Shown here: in pieces, positions 43,586 to 56,332 of the stretch
How the letters are laid out: every line of letters starts with the position of its first letter
How positions within the stretch are numbered: the stretch's first letter is position 1
Origin: Gonapodya sp. JEL0774
Taxonomy: Eukaryota > Monoblepharomycota > Monoblepharidomycetes > Monoblepharidales > Gonapodyaceae
Direction: 5' to 3'
Assembly (NCBI GenBank): GCA_027604505.1
Contig: JADIIX010000009.1
Coordinates: 1 to 64,000 of the forward strand
DNA length: 64,000 nt
Position numbers and translations under genes: made by a program
Notes under the pieces: model-generated
What the model saw: the letters and a program-made list of their open reading frames with translations, nothing else
Told to the model about the DNA's origin: nothing
Databases searched by the model: none

Positions 43586-46290
43586 ATGAGCCGAAACTCA
43601 ATAGAGTTACCCCACAACGCCGCCGTCTCTACCTCCATCCTCGCCGGAGCATTTCCACTCGAAAGCTCCAGCGTTGGCACCCTCCAGCAGTACCCTCGAG
43701 TTTCGGATGTGAAGCAAAGCGATGTTGTTCCGGCTGCCTCGACGACGGAGTCGGCAACTGCTTCTTCGAGCAACGGGGGGCATGTTGCTCTGAAGATGGA
43801 CGAATTTGGTAAAAAGGTGAGCGCGAAGGATGTCGAACAAAATAGAATGGAAAGCGCTGGATGCTTGAAGTCATGTTGGCCGTCATCTTCTCCAAATCAA
43901 GTTCTCATATTTTTTTCTACTTTTGATCTGAACCCAACATTCAGGTGGAAGTCACCAACCACCTCACGTGGGAAAATCTGCAATGCTCGGCACCCTCTGG
44001 AAAAGTACTTCTGAGTGGGGTTTCTGGTTACGTCCGCAGTGGTGAAATGCTCGCTGTCATGGGGCCGTCGGGCGCGGGAAAGTCTACTTTTCTGGACATC
44101 CTCGCCAACAGGACCAGGCTTTCACACGACGGAACGGTGTGTTGCTTTTGAAGTTTCTCTAATCCTTCGAAACCTCCAATAGTCTCTCCTGTCGACCATG
44201 CCATGTAGATCCTGGTCAATGGAACCGACATGTTCCGAATGAAAGATTTGAGCTCTTACTGCGAGCAAGATGACGCCCTTTTGAGTACTCTGACGGTATC
44301 CGAGACGTTCTACTACGCCGCAAAACTCAGTCTCCCATCGTCGATATCGAGCGATGAGATTACTCGGTTGGTGGATGAGACGATCCAACAACTAGGTCTT
44401 CAAAAAGCTCGCGACAACCTCATCGGGAACCCAATCCAAAAGGGCATCAGGTACGTGCGAGCTTTGAATTTATGAAGCTCAGGCATGTTCAATCTCACAT
44501 CAAAATCTGATTTCTGCTTTCGCGCTCTACCAGTGGCGGCCAAAAGAGGAGAGTCACTATCGGGACTGCGCTGCTGACTCGACCAGTCATTTTGTATCTC
44601 GACGAACCTACGTCGGGATTGGATTCAAGTACCACGCTACAGATTGTGAAGATGCGTGAGTCACAACGGCTCATCTCATATACTTCTGACAACGTGTAGT
44701 GAATGTTTTCGCTTCTGGTCTAGTTCGTGACCTCGCGATCTCCCGAAACATTATCATCGTGGCAACAATCCATCAACCATCATACGAGACATTCTCTCAA
44801 TTCGATCGCCTGCTTCTTTTGGCCGAGGGCAAGACGGTCTACTTTGGCTCGACTTCCAACGTGTTTTCCTTCTGCGACGAGCTCGGCAAGCCCGTCCCCG
44901 CACACTCCAACCCTGCGGACCACCTTCTCGACCTCGTCAACCCAGACTTCTCGCAGGGAGGCTCCGATGACCCGGCGGCTCAACTCATCCGCTCGTGGGA
45001 AACCGGTGCTGGACGAAGCAAGCTCGCCAGCGAAGTTGCTTACATTGCACACGACACTTCAGGAGACACAATCGCTCGAAAGGGAGTCACTGGATCTTCG
45101 CTCTACAAGACATACTTGCTGATGGGAAGAGCTCTTCTGAACTACCGACGCAGTCTCATTGCGTACGGTGTACGACTGGCTATGTATCGTGAGTTGGCCT
45201 AAGCTGGTGGTATTGCAGAATTGCATACTCAACGTTCGATCTCCTTGACTATGCTAGTCGGGATGGGAATGATGCTGGCTCTCATTTGGATCAACCTGGG
45301 CAACGAGCAAGAGAAGATCAACGATCGCATTTCAGTTCACTTTTTCTCCGTTGCATTCCTTGGATTTATGAGTGTAAGTTGTAAACCAAAGAGTCCACAT
45401 TGTTCACTCCGGCAAGCAGAGCTCCTTTTACCCCAACAGGTAGCAGGCATACCTTCGTTCCTCGAGGAACGGTCCGTTTACTTGCGAGAGACTCACAGTG
45501 GCTTGTATGGTCCAGGAGCATGTGAGTTCACAAAACGCTTGGAGGAACTGAGCAGGAACTGATCTATTATCTGTGTTACTCGCATCCAGATACTCTTGCG
45601 AACTCCATCGTCAACATCCCTTTCCTCTTCATTTGCTCTCTGGGTTTCTCAATTCTATGTTACTGGTCAATCGGTCTCCACCCAGGTGCAGGCAACTTCT
45701 TCCAGTTCGTATTCTACCTGTTTCTCGGTGTCTACGCAGCCGAAAGCCAGAGCGTCCTTGTCGCGGCTGCATTCCCAATCTTCGTCGCTGCGTTGGCTCT
45801 GGCGTCTTTCGCGAATGGTTTCTGGATGTGTGTTCAAGGATACTTTATCCGAAACCTGCCAGCCTTTTGGCACTACTCGTTCCACTACATGGATTTCCAG
45901 GTTTGTGAATGTTCTTACCATGACACATGAGTACATTCGCTTCAACGCCCGTGGTTTATAGACCTACAGCTTTCAGCTTCTGATGAACACTGATCTAAGA
46001 GACACACTTTGGAATTGTCCGAAGAACCCCAATGGAGACTGCCAATGCTTCTACTACAATAAAATGCAGGATGCGGGAATCTGTCAGTTCACGGGTGACG
46101 ACGCCCTCAAGGTAAGTTACCGATCTGGCTGCATTCAATCAATTCGAGAATCTTACAAGTTCTCGTTGTGCAACAGAGTTTGGGCATCTATGACATCAAC
46201 TACACCGCTTGGATCTTCATTCTGATCGGCATCTCTCTTATCTTACGATTTGCCCTTTACGGCGTTCTCGTGTGGAAAGCGCGTCGTTAA
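43586..46290 (+). CDS. ABC transporter, G subfamily half-transporter (WHITE/ABCG type)
   Basis: Starts [20 protein letters not shown] at 43586. The nucleotide-binding domain comes first, as in ABCG: Walker [17 protein letters not shown]-loop region [20 protein letters not shown], signature [18 protein letters not shown], Walker [16 protein letters not shown] and switch [10 protein letters not shown]. The transmembrane domain follows ([69 protein letters not shown]). The last external loop has several Cys ([31 protein letters not shown]), typical of the disulfide-bearing loop in this subfamily. The final helix ([20 protein letters not shown]) ends VWKARR, TAA 46288-46290. About ten short introns; exons 1-3 are 43586-43816, 43945-44136 and 44209 on. 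Half-transporters dimerise; the substrate (lipid, sterol or drug) cannot be inferred. Confidence 0.95.
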
Positions 46291-46382
46291 TTGCCCCTCA
46301 CCCTCGCAACTCACACCAGAATTTTCATCGTATTAATCATGTACACACGCTTCCTTTTCATTTGTCTCGAGTTAGAGGTAAT

Positions 46383-47778
46383 TTAAATAAACATATGATC
46401 CTGAATCTCCGTCTCCATAGCCCACCCCTCGTCCACATCCCCCATCAACATTAAAGCCGTCAAGTCATCTGGAGTGACAATACCGTCCTCCCGGAGAGCC
46501 TTGTGTGCTTTCTCGGCAGATAACGTCCCAGAGCTGACCTCCAGATGTGCTAAAGTCCCAGAACTGACCTCCAGAACATGAGCGGGCGACGACCTTTCGT
46601 CATCCTTCCTGGTCGTAGTCGTGTCCCCTGCCATTGCCTCCGCTTCCACCTCTCTCATCGCCTCCTCATCAGCCAGCATGGCTGCGTCCTCCTCTTCCTC
46701 CCTTCTCCGGCGCTCCCTCTCTTCTGCTTCCCTCGCCGCCTTCCGCACTTCTAATTTCTCCAAGGCTCGCCGTCGATTCTCCTCAATTTTTGCAAGTGCG
46801 GTGGGAGAAAGAGGAGGAAGAGGACCAGACTGTATGATGGGTGTGGAAGGTGGACGGTTTTCATCTTGCAAATCTGGAAAAGTTGACGACTGTTTGAGAA
46901 GACTGTTTGAAGCGATTCAAAGCACGAAACCAAACCTTGAACCAGGCCGTCGTCAAAATCATCTGCAGGAAAGGCGAGTGCATCGCCATTTTCGTTCGGC
47001 TGCTTCCCTTCCTGGCCCTCCTGCTCCCCTTCAAAAAGCTCCCCGCGCAATTTACGACGCTCGAACTTCCGCCATTCCTCCGCGTGTACCTGTTGTTGGA
47101 AGTCGATTCAGTACGCTCTGTCCGCACTCGCAAGTAAGATCTCAGCGACTTACGCACCTTCATTCTCCTCTCGTGGCACACCTTCTCAATCCTCTCTGCA
47201 GCGTCAGCGAAGGTGAACTTGGGATAGAGACCATGGGCCCATATTTGATAGAAGTCCATTAAGCGGGAGAGGTCACGAATGGCATCTTCATCCTTTTGTG
47301 GAGAGAATCGACGGTAACATGCATTTACTAACGAAAGGAGTGTTGCGAAGCTATCTATCTATCTACCTTGCTGTATTTAGCCTTGAACTTCATTTTGTCG
47401 ACATCTGCTCGCAGTTTAGGAAACCCCTTGGCCGAGAGCAAACTGGAAGGGCATTACATAAGTATCGTTGGTGTATTCAGTTTTGGGACAAGATTGTTAA
47501 GACCCCAGAACACATCCATGAAATGTCGTCGGCGCAACTCTCACGCACAGTTCCGCGTCCAGCTTCGGTGCTGGCTCTCTCGGTTTCTTTTTTTTCTTTT
47601 CTTCGAGCGTTTTGCCATCGGGCGCACCAAGATCCGTTAGTGGATTGAAAATCTGTGATGATATCCCCAGGTCTGCCAAGTTGCGATTCGAGCTCAAGCC
47701 CCGGCCAGGAGAGGCAGGCATACGGCTGACACTGTCACGAGTATCTGTCGGTGCAGGTTCGTCCCAAGAGAAGTCCAT
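46383..47778 (-). CDS. CSM3: replication fork protection complex subunit Csm3/Swi3 (Tipin)
   Basis: Starts MDFSWDEPAPTDTRDS at 47778. A disordered N-terminus is followed by the Swi3 domain, split by introns: PKLDAE, then PKLRADVDKMKFKAKYSK, then DLSRLMDFYQIWAHGLYPKF, TFADAAERIEKVCHERRMKV, matching the family's 'LP.L......k.KGKG.E..dL..ll.fYQlWlh.LyPka.F.d....vEkl.h.krm'. After HAEEWRKFERRKLRGELFEG comes an acidic region, a Glu/Arg-rich helix (EENRRRALEKLEVRKAAREA) and the end ETEIQDHMFI at 46383. With Tof1/Swi1 (Timeless) it stabilises stalled forks and supports checkpoint signalling. An 11-residue motif (LEVSSGTLAH, LEVSSGTLSA) is repeated in the tail. It converges with ABCG (92 bp) and diverges from RGP1. 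Confidence 0.9.
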
Positions 47779-48156
47779 CGAAGTGTTAAAGCGGTCAAAT
47801 CAAAGTGCCAAGGAATGATTCGGTTTTAAGGACTGGAAGGTCTGTTCGACCGCAGTTCATGCCCCAGCCAACTGACACACACGTACAAACATAACTCGTC
47901 TAAATTAGTGAACAACTTACATGAACGGAGGCATGTCTTGAATATTAGAAGCCGCATGAAGCAATAGTGGGCAAGGTTGGGAGATTCGAAGTGACTCAAA
48001 CGGGTTACGCAGTGAGGATCAATACAAGAAAAGTGGGCAATTATCTCTAAGAAGGATCCTATGGATTTGTATTATTGATCATATGTTGTATTGAGGGGTC
48101 ACCGCGGTTTCCTGATCCTGGCTGATGTGGTGACGAATTCCAACCACACTCAATAA
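47779..48156. promoter_or_regulatory. divergent intergenic region, CSM3 and RGP1
   Basis: 378 bp between start codons with no ORF of note and no recognisable operator; the two promoters must share it. Confidence 0.35.
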
Positions 48157-50921
48157 ATGGTCATCTGGGTCGAGTGCGAAACTGCTCGATCCAATGTTGC
48201 AGGAAGTGTTTTTCATGCCCGGATCTCCTTCCAGAATTCGCTCTCCGTCCCGCAAATCGAACCAACTGACCTGTGGACTCAGAACTCATTTACGCGGGAC
48301 GCACGGGGAGCAAAAGCTGTTGCCCTAGAAAAATCTGAGTCTGATGAAGAGGGTGATGTTTCTGATGGCGACAACGCGGAAGACTTGGAGGATGATGGCT
48401 CAGGTTTTCCAAGGAAACGTATCAGCGCTCACGGACTGCCCAATGAGGGTACCGGCATCGTTAGAGGCGTGCTTGGCGTTCCGCGTGCGATCGGTGCAAT
48501 GACATTTAATGTGGTGCGGAATTTCTTTTACGAGGAGGCTTCTGAAACGGATGTTGATGATGGGAACTCTGGAGATGAACCCGTGTGTCCACACTACAAC
48601 GACTCGGCTCCACAACTGGCTCAAGGTATTTCGAATGCTGATGATGGCAGTAGAATTGCTCCAGGTTCGCAATCTGAGTATCGAGGATTTGAACCCTCGA
48701 TTCTCACTCAAGGTAAATCTCACCTGTGGGGAGAAATCGAGATTTCATATGTTCAGGAAAGCTATGCTATCGTTGCGTGTATTCTTGTTGGGGACGTCGG
48801 ATTTTCATGGTTCTGGTGGTGCGCAGTGCATTGAAGTAGATATGGCCAAACGACGCATGGATGTGGCTGCAGTGCAGGCAGATTGCTGAGCACCGTGGTC
48901 GAGCTCGGACGTGGAAAAGAATGCTCTTTTGTGGCCTGGTTGATTGTTCTCTCTCATGCCTTGGCTCTAGATATTTCTCTGGAATCAGTCCCACCTCCTC
49001 GAACTTCAACTTCGTCTCCACCGCGCCGTCCTTCCACCTCTTTCGCTGACGGGTCCGTCACCCCATCCCTCGCACGAGCGGGATCATCTGCTTCCGTCTA
49101 TTCGGCTGGAGGTGGCTCTGCTGTTGGTGTATCCTGGTCGGGTGCGGGTCCAAGCATGCCAGCTTCACCTCGTCGCTCGTTGAGTGCAAGGCTTCGGCAA
49201 CCTCAACCTGAGCGTGTTGCTTTGGCGTTCGCGAGATTGGTGGGGCACGTTTCGGTGGACCCCGTGTTCGTAGACTCTACGAAACTAGAAGCTGGGCGTG
49301 GCAAGGCTGCGGCTTCAGTGGTCGGTGCAGGGTCGTTGGGATCAGCAGGTACACACCGAGGTGAGGTCAGAGTATGGTGGAGAGCGATGCTTCGACCGAA
49401 GCATCCTTGTCTCACTCTCCTTCAGATGGTTCTATCCTCATATATTCTACCCATTCCACAATCCTGTTTGCCGACCTCGTGATTCCCCCAAATGAAAAGC
49501 GAACCTGTACGTGGCCTTCATAAACTTCCAAGACTGAGGGACCGCACTCTTGATAGTTTTGCCGCAGACTCTTATCAGATACGCACCCCTGAATCCTTGC
49601 CTCCCAGCTATCGTGGGCGAGTTGGTAAAATATCTTACCGTCTAATTTTGGGTGTACGGCGAGGATCCCTGGTAGAAACCCACGCAGAGATATTTGAGGT
49701 GCCTTTCAGGTTATACGCTGCCATCAGACGTGGGTGCAGGTGCTGTTCTACAAGTAATAGGGTTTCACTGAAAGCAAGCTCGGCAATAATTTCTTGTCAA
49801 TCTCTCTGTACCGTCCCGAATCGTCAGCTGATGGATACATGGGCACTTTTGACGTTACACGGCCACTGATTTCTGCAACTGATGAGTCTATTACATTCTC
49901 TGAGCAGGAACTGGGAGGAAAACGTCGAGGTGAGTGTCCGTGCTGTCGAAGGATCGCTCTTCTTGTGTTTGCGATTCTTCACTGATTTGCTCTCATAACT
50001 AACGACCTTGCGATTATTCTAGCATCGCTTTGGGTGGAATCGACACGAGGTACTCCATCTTCGCCAGGTGGTGAAGAACCCACGTCGCCTGACCGGACCG
50101 ATGTGGAGGAAGCTGAGGATGGCGAGGGTGGAATGTATACGGCATGGTCTTCGTTGGTGCGGCGGTCACCGGAAGGTGCGGTGCAACTGTCCGTTTCCAG
50201 TTCTCCTACCTCCAAACAAGAAACGATCACGTCTATTCTCAGCTACGTTTCGTATTAACAAGGGTGACACACCGGTAGCCTTGATTGTGCTGTTAAGGCC
50301 GGCTTTTCGGCTTGGGGAGGCGGTGACAGGAACGGTCAGCTTTGTGATGGGAAGCATCAGATGTTATCAGGTTAGATTGGAGTGCTACACTGCACTATGC
50401 TTTCGACACTCGAATTCCCGTGTGTACAAATGGATGCCAAATTTTTGATTAGGTTGCCGTCATCCTCGAAATCGTGGAGGCGATCGACCCGTCTTGCGCT
50501 CTTCGCGAAGAGCAGCAGGTCACCAAGCTTACCTCGCGAAAGGTGGCAGAGCACCGACAGATTTGCATTAACATAAGTCGTTTACCTTTGACATTGCCGA
50601 TTCCGACCCACCTTCCAACCAGCTTCCACACTAACTCTGGTGTGTCATTGTTTACCATGCTTTATCTGCGTTTTATTCAAAACTTTTCAACCTCCTCTTC
50701 TCGGATTTTCGCAAGTGCGCTTAACGTGGCGACTTCGCGTCGAGTTCCTCACTGGTTCTGAACCCGCGTTCGAAGCCTTCGAAACCGTGGACCCTCACGT
50801 CACTGTGCTCCAAGCGCCACGTCAGGTTAAGGTGGATGCTTGGAACTGTGAAATACCTATCATAGTTCACGGGCTACCAGAAGAGGAGTCCGAACCTGGG
50901 CGCCACAGGTTCAAAGCCTAG
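48157..50921 (+). CDS. RGP1: Rgp1 family protein (Ric1-Rgp1 GEF complex for Ypt6/Rab6)
   Basis: Starts MVIWVECETARSNVAGSVFH at 48157, an arrestin-like first strand pair (HARISFQNSLSV) as in Rgp1. A Ser/Asp-rich insert follows, then the conserved middle (AWLIVLSHALALDISLESVP). A peptide crosses a junction to read FYPFHNPVCRP and then LPPSYRGRVGKISYRLILGV, the family's diagnostic 'LPPSf.G....isY.l.vg' motif, followed by RVPFRLYAAI-like sequence. Later exons carry SATFRINKGDTPVALIVLLR and RLGEAVTGTVSFVMGSIRCY, the second arrestin-like repeat, and PTHLPTSFHTNSVKLRWRLR-type segments. The end is EEESEPGRHRFKA with a stop at 50919-50921. Rgp1 with Ric1 activates Ypt6 at the late Golgi for retrograde transport. 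There are several introns, and frame changes between blocks were resolved only partly. Confidence 0.85.
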
Positions 50922-51101
50922 AGCTCTCTATCCTTTGCAACATCGTGAGGCGAGGCCTGACGTAATTGTGGCGAAGTGAGAAGACAGTCTCGAACCCAAA
51001 ATTGATTTCTGCAAAAAGCCGCGAGACAACCGTTGACACTGGATACCCATCTGTTTACCCAAATTAAATAGTTATCATAAACCATGTATGTAGCGTACAA
51101 A

Positions 51102-54066
51102 TCAAGAAATGAGGAGGTATTTTCGCACACGTTCATCACTCCTCAATGCTAGCGATACGTCTGCATCATTGTTGTTAAATCGAAGCTTTCGGAACACGTT
51201 CGCGGGCCCTCCTTCAATAACCACGATTCGGAGTGAAGCCCACGTGTAGCAGATTTTGATGAAATCGATGGCGACTGGAGGGTCTAGTTGATTGCGAAGG
51301 CAAATATTACGATGCTCGTCGATGATCTATTGGGTTCATTTTGCCGTCACGATAAAGGGGCGAAAGGAGGGAATAGGAGGACACTCACTTCTCTCATCTC
51401 GATGTCCGGTACTCCCCGTCGCCGCACCCGATTAGCTAGCGCCACAAGAAATATTTTTTGATGCAGAGATCCTCTTTGTACACTCGACACATTGGAAGTG
51501 GTGAACAGCTCACTGACCGCTCGTTGCACTGCCCGAATGGTGATTCGGGAAGGGACTAAAGCGCCCTCCTCAGCAAGAGCCTTCGTCTTTTCCTGCTCGA
51601 CGAGCTCGACAGTGCGCCTAGGGTGAGGCCGTTTGTTCAAGAACGCTGTGACCGAAACCGGCTTTGTCACGGAGAACCGACCTACAGATATCGAGTGCTC
51701 GCCGAGCATCCCCAGACACCGCGCTTACTTTCCGTGCTACAAACTCGATTGCGTCTTTATCGAAAACATCGATTCCCACTAGTCGTGACTGGACGATTTC
51801 AGAGAGTTGTTGGAATGTGTAGGGTTGGAAGTTCATACGTTTTAACCCTATGCACAATCCGATCAAAAAAGTCAGAACACATTGCAGTATCAGTCGCTCT
51901 AATGTTGAACAAACCTAGCCGGCTCGAGATCCTGTTGGTAAGAAGTCGCTCCGGCAGGTCCATCGTATTCGCAATGGCAACGACGATCAAGTTTGAGTTA
52001 GGTCGATTGGGCCAGTCGAAAAAGCTATAAATGACGTTTTGTTTGGGCGTCACGAGCAAATCCAACTCGTCCATGACAACCACACTGTGTGAAAGTTGAG
52101 GCTCATAGTATGCGGGAACAGCAAGTTTCTCATGCTCTCGGGTATCGACTCACATGGGCTCCATATCTAGCCTCGGACTTTTAAATCTTTTCTCCAATAA
52201 TTCCGCTGCATGATTTGCTGTGACTTTTGTGTCCGTCAACGCCTCCCACAAGACAGCGTATGCCTGTTGTGGCTCGGTGAGTTTCATCCCATTAATTTCG
52301 ACGGCATAAAACGGTTGCATTTCTCCGGCGTCCGAGCGAGCTTGCAGAAAACGCAAAGCTTCGCGAACAGTGGCTGTCTTCCCCGTGCCTGGGACCCCCG
52401 AAATGTCTGAGTATAATCAGGTGGTGACATTAAAGAAGGTCATTCGCAAAGCTTACACAAGCAAACTTGTTTTACGTACACAAACAACATCCCCGCTTCC
52501 TCTCAATTGCTGTGTCCAGCTGTTCGATTATGTGTGCGAGTTCATTCTCACGACACGGCAATGTTTCCGGTACAGCAGACACATGCAAACGTTTGCGCAT
52601 CTCCTCATACTCCGATCCCGCGGCGACAGGAAGGACGGGGAGACGGTTGGGGAGGGCATATCTGTGGTGTTGAAAGATGGTTGCGTGACGTCTTGGAAAC
52701 AGACAAAGCCGCATGAAGCTGAAAGTGATCACAAACGCACATTACGTCTGTCTTCTTTGCAGTGATTCGGGGCTTTTTAGCCTTCGGCACCGGTTTTCCA
52801 ATCGCCTTCCTCTTCCTACCAGACACTCGTTCCTCACCATCACTCTCGCTGTCTGCAAATTCGTCTATCACCTCACTCTCTGAATCTTCATCGGAAGCTA
52901 CAGGACCTTCCATGAGTGTTTCATCGTCTGTCGCCTCGGCATCAGACTCCTCATACGCATCGTCATCATTGTCGAACTCGGGGGTCTCTCCTGAACAATC
53001 TGACAGGTTCCCCTCGTCGATCTCCGTAACGGGAGCGGTCGGAGATTTGGAGGCGGTTGTCGTCTACCTCGTAGGACATTACTTCCGTAATATCATTTCT
53101 TGGTGAAGGGGACAGCAACCTACCTTGCGCTCTGAAGGAATCACTTTCTTTGGTGTGGTGCGCTTGACCGGTGAAATGGATATCTTATAGGCGGCCTCTG
53201 GTTCCGGGAAGTCTTTCCGAACCATGTCATCCCACACCAAGGGTGTCAGTTGCTACCATCGCACGGGAAAGTGTGAAGTACAGCAAGTCAAGTCGGATTC
53301 GCTTTCTTCCGAGCGCCCACCTCGCGCGCCTAAAGTGAAGAACTCACCACCAGTCCTTTTTTTTGCGCGTACTCTGACCTGCAAAAGTAAACTGGTAACT
53401 CTTCCGTCGATTCTTTTTTGGCGCGCGATTGGTCAGCCACTATGCGGCAGTGCCCAAGAATACACTCTACAAATTGATACATGTGGTTGAGTAAACAAGA
53501 GCGAGAGACAAGCAGTGGAAAGTGGGCTTACCAATAGGATGTACCGCTGATCCGGGAAAGTAGAAGGCTTCGAGCTGCGCCGCGAGTGAAGATCATTCAA
53601 ACGTGTCAAGCAGCTCCAAAATCAGTCCTCGGCTTCGGATCCTGACCAAACTCACATTATTCCTCTTCTTTCCCGAGACTTTGGTAAACGGATCCGCAGC
53701 AAGTACAAAAGTCGGCCGGATTTTCACCATCACTTTCCCCTCCTCATCTTCGAACACTTCTCTCAAAATCCCCAAATATTTCGCCTCGCCTTCAGGGCTT
53801 CCCCATTGCACGAAATCGCCTGGGCGGAATGGTTGCGAGGAGGTGGGGGCGGTGAAGGATGTGTATTGAGTCTTCGCGGGACCAGAGGAGCTAAGAAAGA
53901 ATGCAGGTGCATGGGAGACGACATTGTGAATCAGAAATGAGGGCGTAGCCCACGAATCACAGAAATATGCTCACCGGGTCCGTTTGGTGGACGAATGCAA
54001 TTTACCATTTCTGATGGGTTTCCCGAGCTTAAAGCTGGCAGTTTTCAATAGATTTGATGATTTCAT
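51102..54066 (-). CDS. ORC1: origin recognition complex subunit 1 (BAH + AAA+ ATPase)
   Basis: Start at 54066 ([20 protein letters not shown]). An N-terminal BAH domain follows: [41 protein letters not shown] long acidic linker leads to the AAA+ module: [20 protein letters not shown], a Walker A segment split by an intron ([20 protein letters not shown]), [20 protein letters not shown], Walker [21 protein letters not shown], sensor 1 [23 protein letters not shown] with RMNFQPYTF, and sensor 2 [13 protein letters not shown]. The winged-helix end reads [20 protein letters not shown] to [14 protein letters not shown] 51102-51104. ORC1 binds replication origins and loads MCM with Cdc6. AAA+ motifs plus a BAH domain distinguish Orc1 from Cdc6. 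Many short introns. It is convergent with RGP1. Confidence 0.93.
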
Positions 54067-54404
54067 GCTGCTTGGAGGAGAGATTGGAGAAGGTGCGACC
54101 CGAATGCGCTCGAATCAGGACAAGGAATTATGGGTGGTGGAGCGAGTGTGTTTTCTCCGCCACAGTGGCAAGGCCGAAACGAAACACTATCGGACGTGTA
54201 ACAACCCAAGCTAGTGGCAGCCACTAACACATTGAAAATATCGATAGTTATTCCGAAATAAAGCGTGCTGTGTTGAGACCGCTCTGTCCAAGGAATTGAT
54301 TTGAGATTGAGAATTAGGAAACGTCATTGTATGTACAACAGTCCATATTGGAGATAAGACCATAAGTTCTACCGCAGACCGCAGAGGATTGCACCGGCCA
54401 AACA

Positions 54405-55793
54405 TCATCCCATCCAAACCCTCCTCAAGCCGCCCGCCTCCACAATACCCCCACAGACAGGGCAAACCCGCCTTGTAGCCAATACACCAAGCCAGCACTC
54501 TTTACAGAGAACGTGCCGGCACGCTGGAGGAATGTAAGGATCTTTAGGGGGCTCAAGACAAACAAGACACTTCGGAATGTTTTGATTGGAGAGGAGGGAT
54601 TCGAGGTGATGCACATGAGCACGGAGGATAGTGAGCTGCCGTTGGAGTGAGTCTGCGGAAGCAGCGTCAGCAGAAGATGTTATGGCGGGATTTGCGGTAT
54701 CACAGCGGAGGGCGGACAAGGTGTTACCGGAGACAGGAGGGTAGGCGGGGTTGCTCACGAGAGGTGACATGTTGATAGGGGCGTTTAAGGACCGGTCATG
54801 AGCGGCAAGCTCAGCTGCTGAAGCACTATGTGCCGATGCGTCACAGGGGGTACTTTCAATGCTGGTATGAAAGTAGAAAGAGTTCTGAAAGACAGCAGAA
54901 GTTGTGGAATTCTCGAGCACCGAGTGATGCGTTCCGTCGCCACCTGAATGCACTTGATCGCTGCAACGCTGCGCTGTCTCCTTGTCCTGTAGCGCTTCCT
55001 GGACGACCTCTGTACCCAAGCCCGCGGAGATTGATGGTCCGCGACTGGCCACCCCGTCACATGATGATAACATCCCTGCTTGTTCCCCTCCAACAGCTCC
55101 CAATCTCCCCTCACCGCCCACAACGACCAACTCCCCATCCACCACTGCAAGTTTACTGAGTCCCTTGCGTATGGCATCGTCACCTACGACAACGTCCTCA
55201 TCCCCTGTTTCCTTTTCCATACTTTCTCTGACCCACTCCTCGAACTCCCTCTGTTCTTCAAGTCTCCGCTGGACATAGTCCTCAACGTCTCTTTCGGTAA
55301 TCCGGGGGCCGATTGCGTCATGTCCTGCATCCCCGTCAATGCCGTCACCGTCTATATCAATATCAACGAGAGGTTCGGGCTCAGAATGACTACATTGATC
55401 AGAGCGCGAAGGGCGACCACGCTTGCGGCGGCGGGGTTCGGAGGAGGTTGATAAAGAGGAAGACCGTCCAGACGTTGCGAAACCGTGCGCGGCAAAGCCA
55501 CCTTCGAGCAACGCAGTGGCACGAATCCGGGTGACGCCTGCCCAAGTGTATTCCTCCCAAACAACAGGTCCATTGTTCGGGTTGGATGGCGGGGTAACTG
55601 GTGGTGGTGATGCGGAGTGGAGGGAGTTCGATCGCGCCCCCGTATGTCGACGGGTGGACGAGGGTGATGGAGCAGTAGAAGCTCCACGATTGAGTTTTCT
55701 TCGTTTTCGAAGCTCCACTTTAGGGGCAGGAGGTGGAGGTTGAAGCTGTGAGGAGTCGAAGGGGAAGATACCGAGGAATAGAAACGGGGACAT
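54405..55793 (-). CDS. RING finger protein, putative E3 ubiquitin ligase
   Basis: A single open frame from ATG 55793 (MSPFLFLGIFPFDSSQLQPP) to TGA 54405-54407, 462 codons. It is open further upstream but without an ATG. The C-terminus is a C3HC4 RING: CLVCLEPPKDPYIPPACRHV, LCKECW, RRVCPVCGG, followed by a short tail RRVWMG. A helix before it (LQRQLTILRAHVHHLESLLS) could be a dimerising coiled coil. The rest is disordered: a Pro stretch, basic KVELRKRRKLNRGAS, an ordered block VVWEEYTWAGVTRIRATALL, a basic AT-hook-like RRRKRGRPSRS, a helical ERDVEDYVQRRLEEQREFEE, and Ser/Ala linkers. AT-hook plus RING suggests a nuclear ligase. I do not recognise the specific family. It is followed by ORC1 on the same strand. 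Confidence 0.75.
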   Translation of the reverse strand: MSPFLFLGIFPFDSSQLQPPPPAPKVELRKRRKLNRGASTAPSPSSTRRHTGARSNSLHSASPPPVTPPSNPNNGPVVWEEYTWAGVTRIRATALLEGGFAAHGFATSGRSSSLSTSSEPRRRKRGRPSRSDQCSHSEPEPLVDIDIDGDGIDGDAGHDAIGPRITERDVEDYVQRRLEEQREFEEWVRESMEKETGDEDVVVGDDAIRKGLSKLAVVDGELVVVGGEGRLGAVGGEQAGMLSSCDGVASRGPSISAGLGTEVVQEALQDKETAQRCSDQVHSGGDGTHHSVLENSTTSAVFQNSFYFHTSIESTPCDASAHSASAAELAAHDRSLNAPINMSPLVSNPAYPPVSGNTLSALRCDTANPAITSSADAASADSLQRQLTILRAHVHHLESLLSNQNIPKCLVCLEPPKDPYIPPACRHVLCKECWLGVLATRRVCPVCGGIVEAGGLRRVWMG

Positions 55794-56332
55794 GTCAGCC
55801 CAGACGAAGGGAAACAAGACCAGAACCACAGAGACTTGCCAAAGATCTATCACGCAGATTCATCTCGGCTTCCGAGGTAAAAGATGGTGAGCAAGTTAGT
55901 TGTGACGAGCTTGTCAGTGTGTGTAGGGTTCTGATTGGCCCCATCAATGACAATGATGTTGCACCAAACAAACTGAACAAGATCAACATCATCATCCATC
56001 CATCGGAAAATTGTCCCAGAAATATGAGAGAGCAAGTGCACTCCAATATTTAGTTATCATGCGCGCACGGGAAGAGTTTGGTGGACAAGCTGGCAAGCAG
56101 CTTCCTTCGTTTCCCAATTCTGCCCTGGGGTTCTGAACATCTTCGAGCTCTGTTCACATACGTGTGTTATATACTACACAGTTGCTCGTCAAAGTAAAAT
56201 TAACAAATCTTCAACGTGGGGGAATCAAATTTTTCTTTTCGAGGGTTGAGGAGCATCGTTCTCCCGCACAAGCTCCAACGGACACCGCACTTCAATATCC
56301 ACGACCACCTTTGTCCCGCCCAAACAAGCACC
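55794..56332. promoter_or_regulatory. divergent intergenic region, RING gene and SET/NAP gene
   Basis: 539 bp between start codons. Small ORFs only. Part of it may be an upstream exon or 5' UTR of the RING gene, whose frame stays open to about 55853. Confidence 0.35.
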
